This document shows, one piece after another, positions 26,251-33,875 of a DNA stretch of 64,000 nt. The translations under genes and the position numbers were made by a program. Under the pieces are notes generated by a model that saw only the letters and a list, made by a program, of their open reading frames with translations, was not told the DNA's origin and made no database searches. Numbering within the stretch: position 1 is the first letter of the stretch; each line of letters starts with the position of its first letter. Origin of the DNA: CAZMCT01 sp964564785 (GTDB lineage: Bacteria; Planctomycetota; Phycisphaerae; UBA1845; Fen-1342); the NCBI GenBank assembly GCA_964564785.1, contig CAZMCT010000004.1, positions 6,275 through 70,274 of the forward strand, in the 5' to 3' direction.

Positions 26251-28640
26251 GCGCGGCTCGGCGAGTACTGGCGTTGGTGCTGCTTGCGTGCGGGGCGGGC
26301 GCGTGGGGCCAATCGGAGCGCGTCGATCCGCACCTTGCGTATCTGTACCCCGCCGGCGGCCGGCAGAACTCGACCGTGCGGGTCACGCTTGGGGGCCAGA
26401 ATCTCCGGGGAGTCACGGATGTCCGCATTTCGGGGGCGGGCGTGCGCGCGCAGGTCCTCGAGCATTTTCCGCCGCTGCGGAACATCGAGGCCGAGCAGCG
26501 TGAGGCGCTGGTGCGAACGCTCCGGGATTTGATGCTGCGTCGTTGGGCAGAACTGAAGGGCGGCGGAAGCGACGATCCGCTGCCGCCGGCGCTGCGCGAG
26601 CTGCGGCGGGGCGCGGCCGAGACCGAGCCCTCGCCGACCACGGCCCCGACCGAACTACCGCGGCATCCGCTGCTGTACGACCTCGAGCACAAGAGCCTGC
26701 GCGAGCTGGTGCACGTGCGCCACATGCTCGCCGAACTGCGCAAGGGGCCGCCGAACAACCAACTCGCGGAATCCGTGCTGATCGAGGTGACCATCGACCG
26801 CGACGCGGAGCCGGGCGAGCGCGAGTTGCGGCTGCTGGGGCGGTTCGGCCTGACGAATCCGATGGTTTTCGAGGTAGGTGCGTTACGGGAAGTCTGCGAA
26901 CTCGAGCTGGAAGAGTCGCGGCTGGCCGAGTTTCTGCCGGCCGAGCCGCCGCTCGAGCTGCCGGTGGTGCTCAACGGGCAGATTCTGTCGGGCGACGTCG
27001 ACCGGTTCCGGTTCAAGGCCGCCGCGGGTCAGGGATTGGTGGTGGAGACGCACGCCCGACGGCTGATTCCGTTCCTGGCGGATGCGGTGCCGGGCTGGTT
27101 CCAGGCGACGGTATCGGTTTACGACGCGGAGGGAAAGGAGGTCGCCTTCGGCGATGATTACCGCTTCGACCCGGACCCGGTCTTGTATTATCAGGTTCCG
27201 GCCGACGGCGAATACGAGCTGGAGATCCGCGACGCGATCTACCGCGGGCGGCAGGATTTCGTGTACCGCGTAACGCTGGGCGAGCAGCCGTTCATTCGTG
27301 CGCTGTTTCCGCTAGGAACGCGGGCAGGGCACAAGCGCTATGTCGAGATCGAGGGCTGGAACCTGACCACCAAGCGTCTGCTGCTCGACCCGGGTGGAGA
27401 AGGCGAGGTGATCCGGCAGCGGCGCCTCGGCCTGGGCAAGCGGGCGTCGAATCGCGTGACGTTCGCGGTAGACGACCTGCCCACGCTGCCGGAAGCGGAG
27501 GACAACGACACGCCGGCCGACGCCCAGCGGGTCGCCCTGCCGCGGATCGTGGACGGGCGGATCGACGTGCCCGGGGACGTCGACATGTTCCAGTTCGCAG
27601 GTCGGGCGGGCTGCGAGGTGGTCGCCGAGATCACCGCCCGCCGGCTCAACTCGCCGCTTGACTCGCTGGTGCGTCTGCTTGACGCGTACGGGAACGTGCT
27701 GGCCTGGAACGACGATTACGAGCACAAGGACGGCTTTCTGCATCTGGAGATGGGCTTGCTGACGCACAGTGCGGATTCCTACGTGCGGGCCGCGCTGCCG
27801 GCCGACGGCGTCTACTTCGTCCAGGTCGCGGACGCGCAAGGCCAGGGCGGCCCGGCCCACGGCTACCGCCTGCGAATCTCGCCCCCGCAGCCGGACTTCG
27901 CCCTGCGCGTGACGCCGGCGAGCGTGAACATCAGCGGTACTGGGTCGGCTCCGCTCTGCGTCTACGCGCTGCGAAAGGACGGATTCGAGGGCGACATCGA
28001 CGTCGTGCTCGAGGACGCCCCGCCGGGCTTCCGGCTCGACGGCGCGACGCTCCCCGCCGGCCGCGACCGGATCCGCATGACGCTCTCCGCACCCCCGCTG
28101 AAGGTCGAGGAGCCGGTCGTGCTGCGGCTGGTCGGTCGCGCCCGCATCGGCACACAGACGGTCGCCCGGCCCGTGACGCCCGCCGAGGATGTGATGCAGG
28201 CGTTCCTGTACCGGCACCTGGTGCCGGCGCAGGAGCTGATGGTCACTGCCCGCGGCCGGCGGCTGCCGGCGGTGGGAATGGCGGCTGTCGGCGGGACCCC
28301 CGTGCACATTCCGCCGGGGGGCTCGGCGGAAGTCCAGGTCCGGATGCCGCCGCGGCTGCTGGAGCGCGGCCTCGAGCTGCGGCTCAGCGAACCACCGGCC
28401 GGAGTGACGCTTGCGGAGGTGCAACCCGGGCCCGGCCGCGTGCAGCTCGTGCTGCGCGCCGATCTGGAGGCCGCACAGCCGGGGACGACGGACAACCTGA
28501 TCGTGGAAGCGTTCATGGAGCTGCCGCGCGGGCCACGGGAGCCGTCGCAGGGCCCGCGGCGGGTGTCCGCCGGTTGTCTGCCAGCTATTCCGATCGTGAT
28601 TGATGATCCGCAGCAGGCGGCCGCTCCGAGACGACCATGA
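26247..28640 (+). CDS. secreted protein with IPT-like and two pre-peptidase C-terminal (PPC) domains
   Basis: 797 residues; signal peptide 1-21. An IPT/TIG-like domain (about 28-75, LYPAGGRQNSTVRVTLGGQN) is followed by two PPC beta-sandwich domains: DVDRFRFKAAAGQGLVVETH near 250 with its GDDYRFDPDPVLYYQVPADG stretch, and DVDMFQFAGRAGCEVVAEIT near 445 with WNDDYEHKDG and PADGVYFVQVAD. No protease domain is present, so it is a binding or structural partner rather than an enzyme. The ATG sits in ATGA with the DUF1501 stop, and its own stop overlaps the next ATG. The apparent longer open frame upstream is a shadow of the DUF1501 gene. Confidence 0.88.
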   Translation: MSAARRVLALVLLACGAGAWGQSERVDPHLAYLYPAGGRQNSTVRVTLGGQNLRGVTDVRISGAGVRAQVLEHFPPLRNIEAEQREALVRTLRDLMLRRWAELKGGGSDDPLPPALRELRRGAAETEPSPTTAPTELPRHPLLYDLEHKSLRELVHVRHMLAELRKGPPNNQLAESVLIEVTIDRDAEPGERELRLLGRFGLTNPMVFEVGALREVCELELEESRLAEFLPAEPPLELPVVLNGQILSGDVDRFRFKAAAGQGLVVETHARRLIPFLADAVPGWFQATVSVYDAEGKEVAFGDDYRFDPDPVLYYQVPADGEYELEIRDAIYRGRQDFVYRVTLGEQPFIRALFPLGTRAGHKRYVEIEGWNLTTKRLLLDPGGEGEVIRQRRLGLGKRASNRVTFAVDDLPTLPEAEDNDTPADAQRVALPRIVDGRIDVPGDVDMFQFAGRAGCEVVAEITARRLNSPLDSLVRLLDAYGNVLAWNDDYEHKDGFLHLEMGLLTHSADSYVRAALPADGVYFVQVADAQGQGGPAHGYRLRISPPQPDFALRVTPASVNISGTGSAPLCVYALRKDGFEGDIDVVLEDAPPGFRLDGATLPAGRDRIRMTLSAPPLKVEEPVVLRLVGRARIGTQTVARPVTPAEDVMQAFLYRHLVPAQELMVTARGRRLPAVGMAAVGGTPVHIPPGGSAEVQVRMPPRLLERGLELRLSEPPAGVTLAEVQPGPGRVQLVLRADLEAAQPGTTDNLIVEAFMELPRGPREPSQGPRRVSAGCLPAIPIVIDDPQQAAAPRRP

Positions 28641-29809
28641 GGCGCATGCCGAATCGGGACGCGACGGTGCTGTGGGTCGTGCAGAGCTCGTGCTTTGCCG
28701 GTTCGAGCGGGGTGCGCGAGTGCCATCTGCTGATCCGGCCGGTGCGGCACGCGCGCGTGGAGGTGCAACTGGAATGGCTGGCCCACGCATACGAAGAGGC
28801 GCTGGCACAGCACGGGTTTGAAGGCGGCACGGCCGTCTTCCGGCGGTTCTTCTGTAGCGATCTGGCCAACCAGCGGGCAGCGCTGGAAACGCGGCCGCTG
28901 AGCAATCGCGAGTCGCCCGACGAGCCGTGCGCCATCTCGTGGGTCGAGCAGGCGCCGGCCTCGCCCGCGAAAGTCGCGCTGTGGGCGTATCACGTGAGTG
29001 ACCCGGCGGGCGGGCTGGAGAAGCGGCGGGACTTCCGCACGCTGACGTGCACGCGCGGCGCGCTGGCCCACCTGTGGACGACCGGGATCGTGTCGCCCGA
29101 CGTCGCGGCCGAGGAGCAAACCCGTGCGAACTTCGCCGAATACGCTCGTTGCCTGCGACGGCGCGGCCTGTCCCTGGCGCAGCACGCCCTGCGAACGTGG
29201 CTGTTCATCGCGGACATCGACGCGGACTACGAGCGCGTGGCGGCCGAGCGGCGCGCGTTCTTCGCCGAGCACGGACTGACGCCCGACACGCACTTCATCG
29301 CCAGCACGGGGATCCAGGGACGTGCGGCGGAACCCGGCACGCGTGTGATGCTCGACGCGTACGCCGTGGGCGGTGTGCGACCCGAGCAGGTCCGCTTCCT
29401 TTCGGCGCCCGATCATCTGAGCCCCACGCACATCTACGGCGTCACGTTCGAACGCGCCACGCAGATCACCTACCGCGACCGCGCGCACGTGCTGCTCTCG
29501 GGCACCGCGAGCATCGACTCCGCGGGGCGCGTCCTGCACGCCGGCGATGTGCTGCGGCAGCTTGAGCGAACGCTCGAGAACCTCGCCGCCCTGCTGCGCG
29601 CGGCCGGCGCCACGCTGGACGATCTGGCGGTCGTCATCGCGTACATCCGCGACCCCGCCGACCGGCCCGCGGTACGGGCCGCGCGGCGCCGGCGCTGCGA
29701 GGCGCCGGTCGAGGTGCTCATCGCTCCCATCTGCCGGCCGGCGTGGCTGGTCGAGGTGGAGGGGATCGCGATCTGCCCGGCCGCCCGGCCCGACCTGCCG
29801 GCGTTCTGA
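28637..29809 (+). CDS. RidA/YjgF-superfamily protein, FkbO/Hyg5-like layout
   Basis: 390 residues. The C-terminal 120 residues form a RidA-like domain (HVLLSGTASIDSAGRVLHAG, then LENLAALLRAAGATLDDLAVV and the YIRD segment), with an N-terminal half that also looks RidA-derived. This two-lobed arrangement is seen in chorismatases of the FkbO/Hyg5 type and in the Rid7 subgroup; I cannot confirm their catalytic residues, so the activity (enamine hydrolysis, chorismate hydrolysis or none) is open. The ATG overlaps the PPC gene stop as ATGA, tying it to the DUF1549/DUF1501 cassette, an unexpected partner. Confidence 0.65.
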   Translation: MRRMPNRDATVLWVVQSSCFAGSSGVRECHLLIRPVRHARVEVQLEWLAHAYEEALAQHGFEGGTAVFRRFFCSDLANQRAALETRPLSNRESPDEPCAISWVEQAPASPAKVALWAYHVSDPAGGLEKRRDFRTLTCTRGALAHLWTTGIVSPDVAAEEQTRANFAEYARCLRRRGLSLAQHALRTWLFIADIDADYERVAAERRAFFAEHGLTPDTHFIASTGIQGRAAEPGTRVMLDAYAVGGVRPEQVRFLSAPDHLSPTHIYGVTFERATQITYRDRAHVLLSGTASIDSAGRVLHAGDVLRQLERTLENLAALLRAAGATLDDLAVVIAYIRDPADRPAVRAARRRRCEAPVEVLIAPICRPAWLVEVEGIAICPAARPDLPAF

Positions 29810-30176
29810 AGGCCAAACTCCGAATCCCGAATGAGGAATGCAGAACGGAGGATCCGGCGGAGCCGGCTTCGCGGTCATTTCGACTAGCACCCGGCGCTGT
29901 CATGCCGAGGACGTCGGGCTGCGATCGACGAGGAACTGGCGCCGCATCAGGAGCAACAGGATCTGGTCGCGGCGGTGCGGCGGCTTGGGGTGCGACGCGC
30001 GGCGCCGGCCGCGGCGGCGTCCGACACGCCGGCCTGAGTTCCGGCCGCCGCACGGGGGTTTCGCGTTGCCGGGAGCCGCGGGGCTCGTTACAGTCGCCCC
30101 GCGGGACGCGGGTCGAGCGGCCGCCGCGGCGGATGCGGGCCGCGCAGGACATGCCACATTCGAGCTGGAGCAGGAC
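29810..30176. other. intergenic region
   Basis: A 367-base spacer. Open frames extend upstream of the patatin start but have biased, low-complexity composition and no ribosome site. A short stretch starting about 29930 (IDEELAPHQEQQDLVAAV in one frame) looks protein-like but has no start. No repeat family noted. Confidence 0.35.
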
Positions 30177-31424
30177 ATGTGCGCAAGCGCCGAAGATTCG
30201 AGAACGGTCGGGGCGGATCGGATCCGTCAGGCCGGTTGGCTGGCGGTGGCCGCCGCCGTGGTGGCGACCGGGTGCGTGGCGCCGGGCCGCCAGCGTGCCG
30301 TGCCCGATCACTGCCAGGACCGGGCCGTGCTGCCCGGCCTGCCGCCGAGCATCCGGACGTGGGGCTCGGAGCTCAACCCCGCGTTCCGCGAAGAGCTGTT
30401 CACGGCGGGACGGCGCGAATTGGAGCTCCGGACGGCCGCCGGCCAGCGCCCGCCCCTGCCGCCCGCGGAGTTCCTGGCCATCTCGGGCGGCGGCCAGGAC
30501 GGGGCGTTCACGGCCGGCCTGCTGAACGGCTGGACGGCGGCGGGCAACCGGCCGCAGTTCAAGGTGGTCACGGGGATCAGCACGGGGGCGCTGATCGCGC
30601 CGTTCGCCTTCGTTGGACCGAGTCGCGACGCCACGCTGCGCGCGGTGTACACCCAGACCGCGACGCGGGACATCCTGACGAAGCGCAACATCCTGGCCGC
30701 GGTGTTCGACGACGCCCTGACGGACAACGCCCCGCTGTGGCGACTGCTCGAGCGACACGTGGACGAGCAGCTTCGGGCGGAGATCGCAGCGGAGTACGCG
30801 AAGGGGCGGCTGCTGCTGATCGGCACGACCAACCTCGACGCCCGGCGGGCGGTGATCTGGAACATCGGGGCGATCGCCGCGAGCGGCCATCCGGACGCGC
30901 TGCCGCTGATCCGCAGGATCATGATCGCGTCGGCCTCGATTCCGGCCGCGTTTCCACCGGTCATGATCGACGTGGAGGTGGACGGGCAGCGGTACCAGGA
31001 GATGCACGTGGACGGGGGGGCGATGACGCAGGTGTTCCTGTACCCGCCCTCGCTGAAGCTGCGGGCGGAGGCGGAGGCGGCGGGCTTTGTCCGCGACCGC
31101 CGCCTGTATGTCGTCCGCAATTCGCGGCTGGACCCGGACTGGGCGGAAACGCGGCGGCGGACGCTCAGCATCGCAGGGCGGGCCATCGCGGCCCTGCTGC
31201 AGACGCAGGGCATCGGCGACCTGTACCGCATCTACGTGAACGCCCAGCGGGATGCCATCGACTACAACCTGGCGTTCATCCCGACGGACTTCCGGGTCGC
31301 GCCGCGGGAGCCGTTCGACCGGGAGTACATGAGCGCGCTGTACGCCGTCGGCGAGCGGATGGCGCGGGCCGGCTATCCCTGGCAGAAGACCCCGCCCGCC
31401 TACGAGATCGAAAAACCGCAGTGA
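30177..31424 (+). CDS. patatin-like phospholipase lipoprotein
   Basis: 415 residues from ATG 30177 (GGAG upstream). A lipoprotein signal ends in the lipobox VATGC with Cys33, so the protein is probably membrane-anchored outside the cytoplasm. Patatin motifs: oxyanion loop SGGGQDGAF near 103-111, nucleophile elbow GISTG with Ser135, and DGG with Asp279 completing the Ser-Asp dyad. It would hydrolyse acyl esters of phospholipids or other lipids. It is followed 18 bases later by dut, which has its own promoter-like box overlapping the end of this gene. Confidence 0.88.
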   Translation: MCASAEDSRTVGADRIRQAGWLAVAAAVVATGCVAPGRQRAVPDHCQDRAVLPGLPPSIRTWGSELNPAFREELFTAGRRELELRTAAGQRPPLPPAEFLAISGGGQDGAFTAGLLNGWTAAGNRPQFKVVTGISTGALIAPFAFVGPSRDATLRAVYTQTATRDILTKRNILAAVFDDALTDNAPLWRLLERHVDEQLRAEIAAEYAKGRLLLIGTTNLDARRAVIWNIGAIAASGHPDALPLIRRIMIASASIPAAFPPVMIDVEVDGQRYQEMHVDGGAMTQVFLYPPSLKLRAEAEAAGFVRDRRLYVVRNSRLDPDWAETRRRTLSIAGRAIAALLQTQGIGDLYRIYVNAQRDAIDYNLAFIPTDFRVAPREPFDREYMSALYAVGERMARAGYPWQKTPPAYEIEKPQ

Positions 31425-31436
31425 CGGCGATATAGT
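31408..31436 (+). promoter_or_regulatory. leaderless promoter of dut
   Basis: TCGAAA (31408-31413), 17 bases, TATAGT (31431-31436), then six bases to ATG 31443. There is no Shine-Dalgarno sequence, so transcription is expected to start at the A of the start codon. Confidence 0.5.
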
Positions 31437-31442
31437 CGCCGC

Positions 31443-31889
31443 ATGCCACCCGTGCTGAAATTCCGCCGCCGCCCGGGAACCGAGGATCTCCCGCCACCGC
31501 AGTACATGTCCGAGCACGCCGCCGGGCTCGACCTCGTCGCCGCCAACGACCAGCCGATCACGATCGCGCCCGGCGAGATCAAGCTCGTTCCGACCGGGCT
31601 CTACGTCGAGATCCCGGTCGGCTACGAGGGGCAGGTCCGGGCCCGCAGCGGCCTGGCGCTCCGCCACGGACTCATGCTGCCCAACGCCCCCGGCACGATC
31701 GACGCCGACTACCGCGGAGAGCTACAGGTCGTCCTCGCCAACTGCGGCCGGCAGCCGTACACGATCGAGCGCGGCCTGCGCTTCGCCCAGCTCGTGATCA
31801 GTCCGGTGGCCCACGTCGAGGTGAAACCGGTTGAGCGCCTCGCCGACAGCGCGCGCGGCACGGGCGGGTTCGGCCATACCGGCTGCTGA
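31443..31889 (+). CDS. dut: dUTP diphosphatase
   Basis: 148-residue trimeric dUTPase converting dUTP to dUMP and diphosphate. All five motifs are visible: AAGLDLVA, RARSGLALRHGL, NAPGTIDADYRGE with the catalytic Asp, ERGLRFAQLVI and the C-terminal RGTGGFGHTG (usually GFGSTG). Length matches E. coli Dut. Start has no ribosome site; see the leaderless promoter. Converges with an O-methyltransferase gene 15 bases away. Confidence 0.95.
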   Translation: MPPVLKFRRRPGTEDLPPPQYMSEHAAGLDLVAANDQPITIAPGEIKLVPTGLYVEIPVGYEGQVRARSGLALRHGLMLPNAPGTIDADYRGELQVVLANCGRQPYTIERGLRFAQLVISPVAHVEVKPVERLADSARGTGGFGHTGC

Positions 31890-31904
31890 CGGCCGTTCAA
31901 CGCG

Positions 31905-32564
31905 TCAGCGCTTGCGCGCCAGCAGCAGCCCGTCGCCGATCGGGACCAGGCTGGCGCTGACCCGCGCATCGGCCTGGACCTTCGCGTTCAGGGCCGCGAT
32001 CGTCCGGGTCCGCGCGTCGTCCTTCCTGGGCCGGACGACGCGCCCGGCCGCGAGGGCATTGTCGACCGCGACCAGGCCGCCCGGGCGGAGCAGTTCGAGG
32101 ACCCGCTCGTAGTAGCCGTCGTAGTTCTCCTTGTCGGCGTCGATGAACGCGAAGTCGAACGTGCCGCGGCCGGCGGCAAGGAGCGTCGCGAGCGTGTCGA
32201 GTGCCGGAGCGAGGCGGAGATCGATGCGCTCGGCGAGGTGTGCGGCGCGCCAATAGCGTTTGGCAATGCGAGTCCATTCGCGGCTGACATCGCAGCAGAT
32301 CAGCCGGCCGTCGGGGGGCAGGGCGGCGGCGATCCACAAGGCGCTGTAGCCGGTGAACGTGCCGATCTCGAGCGCCTGCCGGGCGCCGATCAGCTCGACG
32401 AGCAGGGCCATGAACTGCCCTTGCTCCGGGGCGATCTGCATGTCGTGGTTGTCGAGGCGGGCGGTCTCGGCCCGCAGCTTGCGGAAGAGGGGCGGCTCGC
32501 GCAGCGTACGGGTGACGAGGTAGTCGTGGATCTTGTCGGTGACGGCAAGTGTGCGGTTGGACAT
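31905..32564 (-). CDS. class I SAM-dependent O-methyltransferase (COMT-like)
   Basis: 219 residues from ATG 32564, preceded by GGAGG. The family is methyltransferase_3 (catechol/caffeoyl-CoA type): ALEIGTFTGYSALWIA is the SAM-binding motif I and FIDADKENYDGYYERVLEL holds the metal-binding acidic residues. It would methylate a small hydroxylated aromatic or similar acceptor in the cytoplasm; the acceptor is unknown. Longer open frames upstream cross an intergenic repeat and are not coding. Divergent from an MFS permease across a G-rich repeat. Confidence 0.88.
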   Translation of the reverse strand: MSNRTLAVTDKIHDYLVTRTLREPPLFRKLRAETARLDNHDMQIAPEQGQFMALLVELIGARQALEIGTFTGYSALWIAAALPPDGRLICCDVSREWTRIAKRYWRAAHLAERIDLRLAPALDTLATLLAAGRGTFDFAFIDADKENYDGYYERVLELLRPGGLVAVDNALAAGRVVRPRKDDARTRTIAALNAKVQADARVSASLVPIGDGLLLARKR

Positions 32565-32603
32565 GGCGCCTCCGGGCTGGTGGATTGTAGGGCGTACGGT
32601 CGG

Positions 32604-32680
32604 AGGGAACAGGGAACTGGGAACAGGGAACTGGGAAGTGGGAAGGGGGAAGGGGGAACGGGGAGGGGGGAACAGGACGG
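32604..32680 (+). repeat. GGGAAnn heptad tandem repeat in a divergent promoter region
   Basis: About ten heptads (GGGAACA, GGGAACT, GGGAAGT, GGGAAGG, GGGAACG and so on) fill most of the spacer between the O-methyltransferase and MFS genes. The G3-N4 spacing predicts a G-quadruplex on the plus strand. It ends 11 bases before the MFS -10 box. Confidence 0.8.
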
Positions 32681-32690
32681 GAGGCCGGCG

Positions 32691-32696
32691 TATCAT
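32691..32696 (+). promoter_or_regulatory. -10 box TATCAT, probable leaderless MFS promoter
   Basis: TATCAT lies exactly six bases before ATG 32703. GAGG in between is too close to the start to serve as a normal ribosome site. The G-rich heptad repeat occupies the -35 region. Confidence 0.4.
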
Positions 32697-32702
32697 GAGG
32701 CC

Positions 32703-33866
32703 ATGTCGCCGGTCTGGTCCGCCGCGCTGATCGTGTTCCTCGAAGGACTCGTGCTTTGGGCCACCTTCCCGATCACCTACGCGTACTGCAAGGCGCTCGG
32801 CGCACCCCCCGAGCGCGTCGGGCTGTACGTCGGGCTCGCGTTCATGCTGCTGGGCGGGCCGAAGGTCCTCACGAACCCCGTGCTCGGCCGCTGGTCCGAC
32901 CGCTGGGGCCGCCGGCCGCTGATGGCTCTCTCGAGCCTCGGCACGCTGATCAGCTCGGTGGTCTGGGCGCGGGCCGGCAGCGTGGCCGGACTCCTCGTGT
33001 CCCGGGCCATCGGCGGGGCGTTCGGGGCGCAGGCCACCCTGGCGCCGGCCGTCGTGGCCGACAGTCTTCCGCCGGAGCGGCGGGGGATGGGCATGGGCGT
33101 GCTGGGCGCGGCGTTCGCGCTCTCGCTGGTACTCGGGCCGCTCTTGGGCGGGCTGGTGGCCGAGCACGCCTCGCACGCGGCCGTCGGGTGGCTCGGGGCC
33201 GGGCTGCAACTGCTCTCGATCCTGACGTCGCTGTTCGTGCTCCGCGAGACGCGGCCCATGAGCGGGACCGTGGATCGGCCGCGGATCTCGACCCGCGAGC
33301 TGCTTGCCCTGCCGCGCGTGAGCGGCCTGATGGCGTCGACGTTTCTGGCGACGTTCGGCGTGGCGCATTTCACGACGACGTTTCCGGCCGTGGCCGAGGA
33401 ACGCTACGGTCTGAGCGAGGCCCACGCAGGTTACGCCTTCACGTTGTTCGGGCTGGTGGGCGTGCTGGTGCAGGGCGGGCCGCTGCGCTGGCTGGTGCCG
33501 CGGTTCGGTGAGCGGTGGACCGCGCTGACGGGGCTGGCGCTGCTGGCGGTCAGCCTGCTGGCCGTCGCGGGGATACCCCCGCTGGCGCTGCTGTGGATCT
33601 GTGCGGCCGCGGTGGGGGCGGGTACCGCGCTGGTCACGCCGACGCTGACCGCGCTGGTGTCGGGGCGTGTGGACTACCGGCGGCAGGGCTCGTTGCTGGG
33701 GCTGCACCAGAGCGCGACGGCGCTGGGCCGCAGCATCGGGGCGGCGATTGCCGGCTGGGTGCTGGGGACGGCCGGCCCGGCCGCGCCGTACTGTCTGGCG
33801 GCCGCGGCCTGTGCGGTGGCGGGGGCACTATTGCTGATGCAGGGGAGTGAGGGATCGAGGGATTGA
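32703..33866 (+). CDS. major facilitator superfamily permease
   Basis: 387 residues with twelve hydrophobic helices. The loop 2-3 motif NPVLGRWSDRWGRRPLM is the MFS signature (G-x-x-x-D-R-x-G-R-R), with a second half-copy RGMGMGVLGAAFALSLVLGPLLGG typical of drug exporters. Substrate unknown. The last residues, GSEGSRD, are encoded by a GGGATCGA repeat (33851-33866) that also supplies the stop codon, so the native C-terminus may have been altered by repeat insertion. Converges on a membrane glycosyltransferase gene 9 bases away. Confidence 0.88.
   Translation: MSPVWSAALIVFLEGLVLWATFPITYAYCKALGAPPERVGLYVGLAFMLLGGPKVLTNPVLGRWSDRWGRRPLMALSSLGTLISSVVWARAGSVAGLLVSRAIGGAFGAQATLAPAVVADSLPPERRGMGMGVLGAAFALSLVLGPLLGGLVAEHASHAAVGWLGAGLQLLSILTSLFVLRETRPMSGTVDRPRISTRELLALPRVSGLMASTFLATFGVAHFTTTFPAVAEERYGLSEAHAGYAFTLFGLVGVLVQGGPLRWLVPRFGERWTALTGLALLAVSLLAVAGIPPLALLWICAAAVGAGTALVTPTLTALVSGRVDYRRQGSLLGLHQSATALGRSIGAAIAGWVLGTAGPAAPYCLAAAACAVAGALLLMQGSEGSRD
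33851..33866 (+). repeat. GGGATCGA repeat at the MFS 3' end
   Basis: GGGATCGAGGGATTGA, two octads, the second ending in the MFS stop. Related copies on the other strand lie at 49566-49590 and 53261-53280, and a degenerate one at 54696-54716. Confidence 0.6.
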
Positions 33867-33875
33867 GCGGCCGAC

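Noticed and set aside
29838..30176. Upstream extension of the patatin gene
   Set aside because: Low-complexity Arg/Ala sequence precedes a proper lipoprotein signal with its own GGAG ribosome site.
32604..32680. Tandem repeat considered as a CRISPR array
   Set aside because: Seven-base units without 20-40-base unique spacers and no cas genes.
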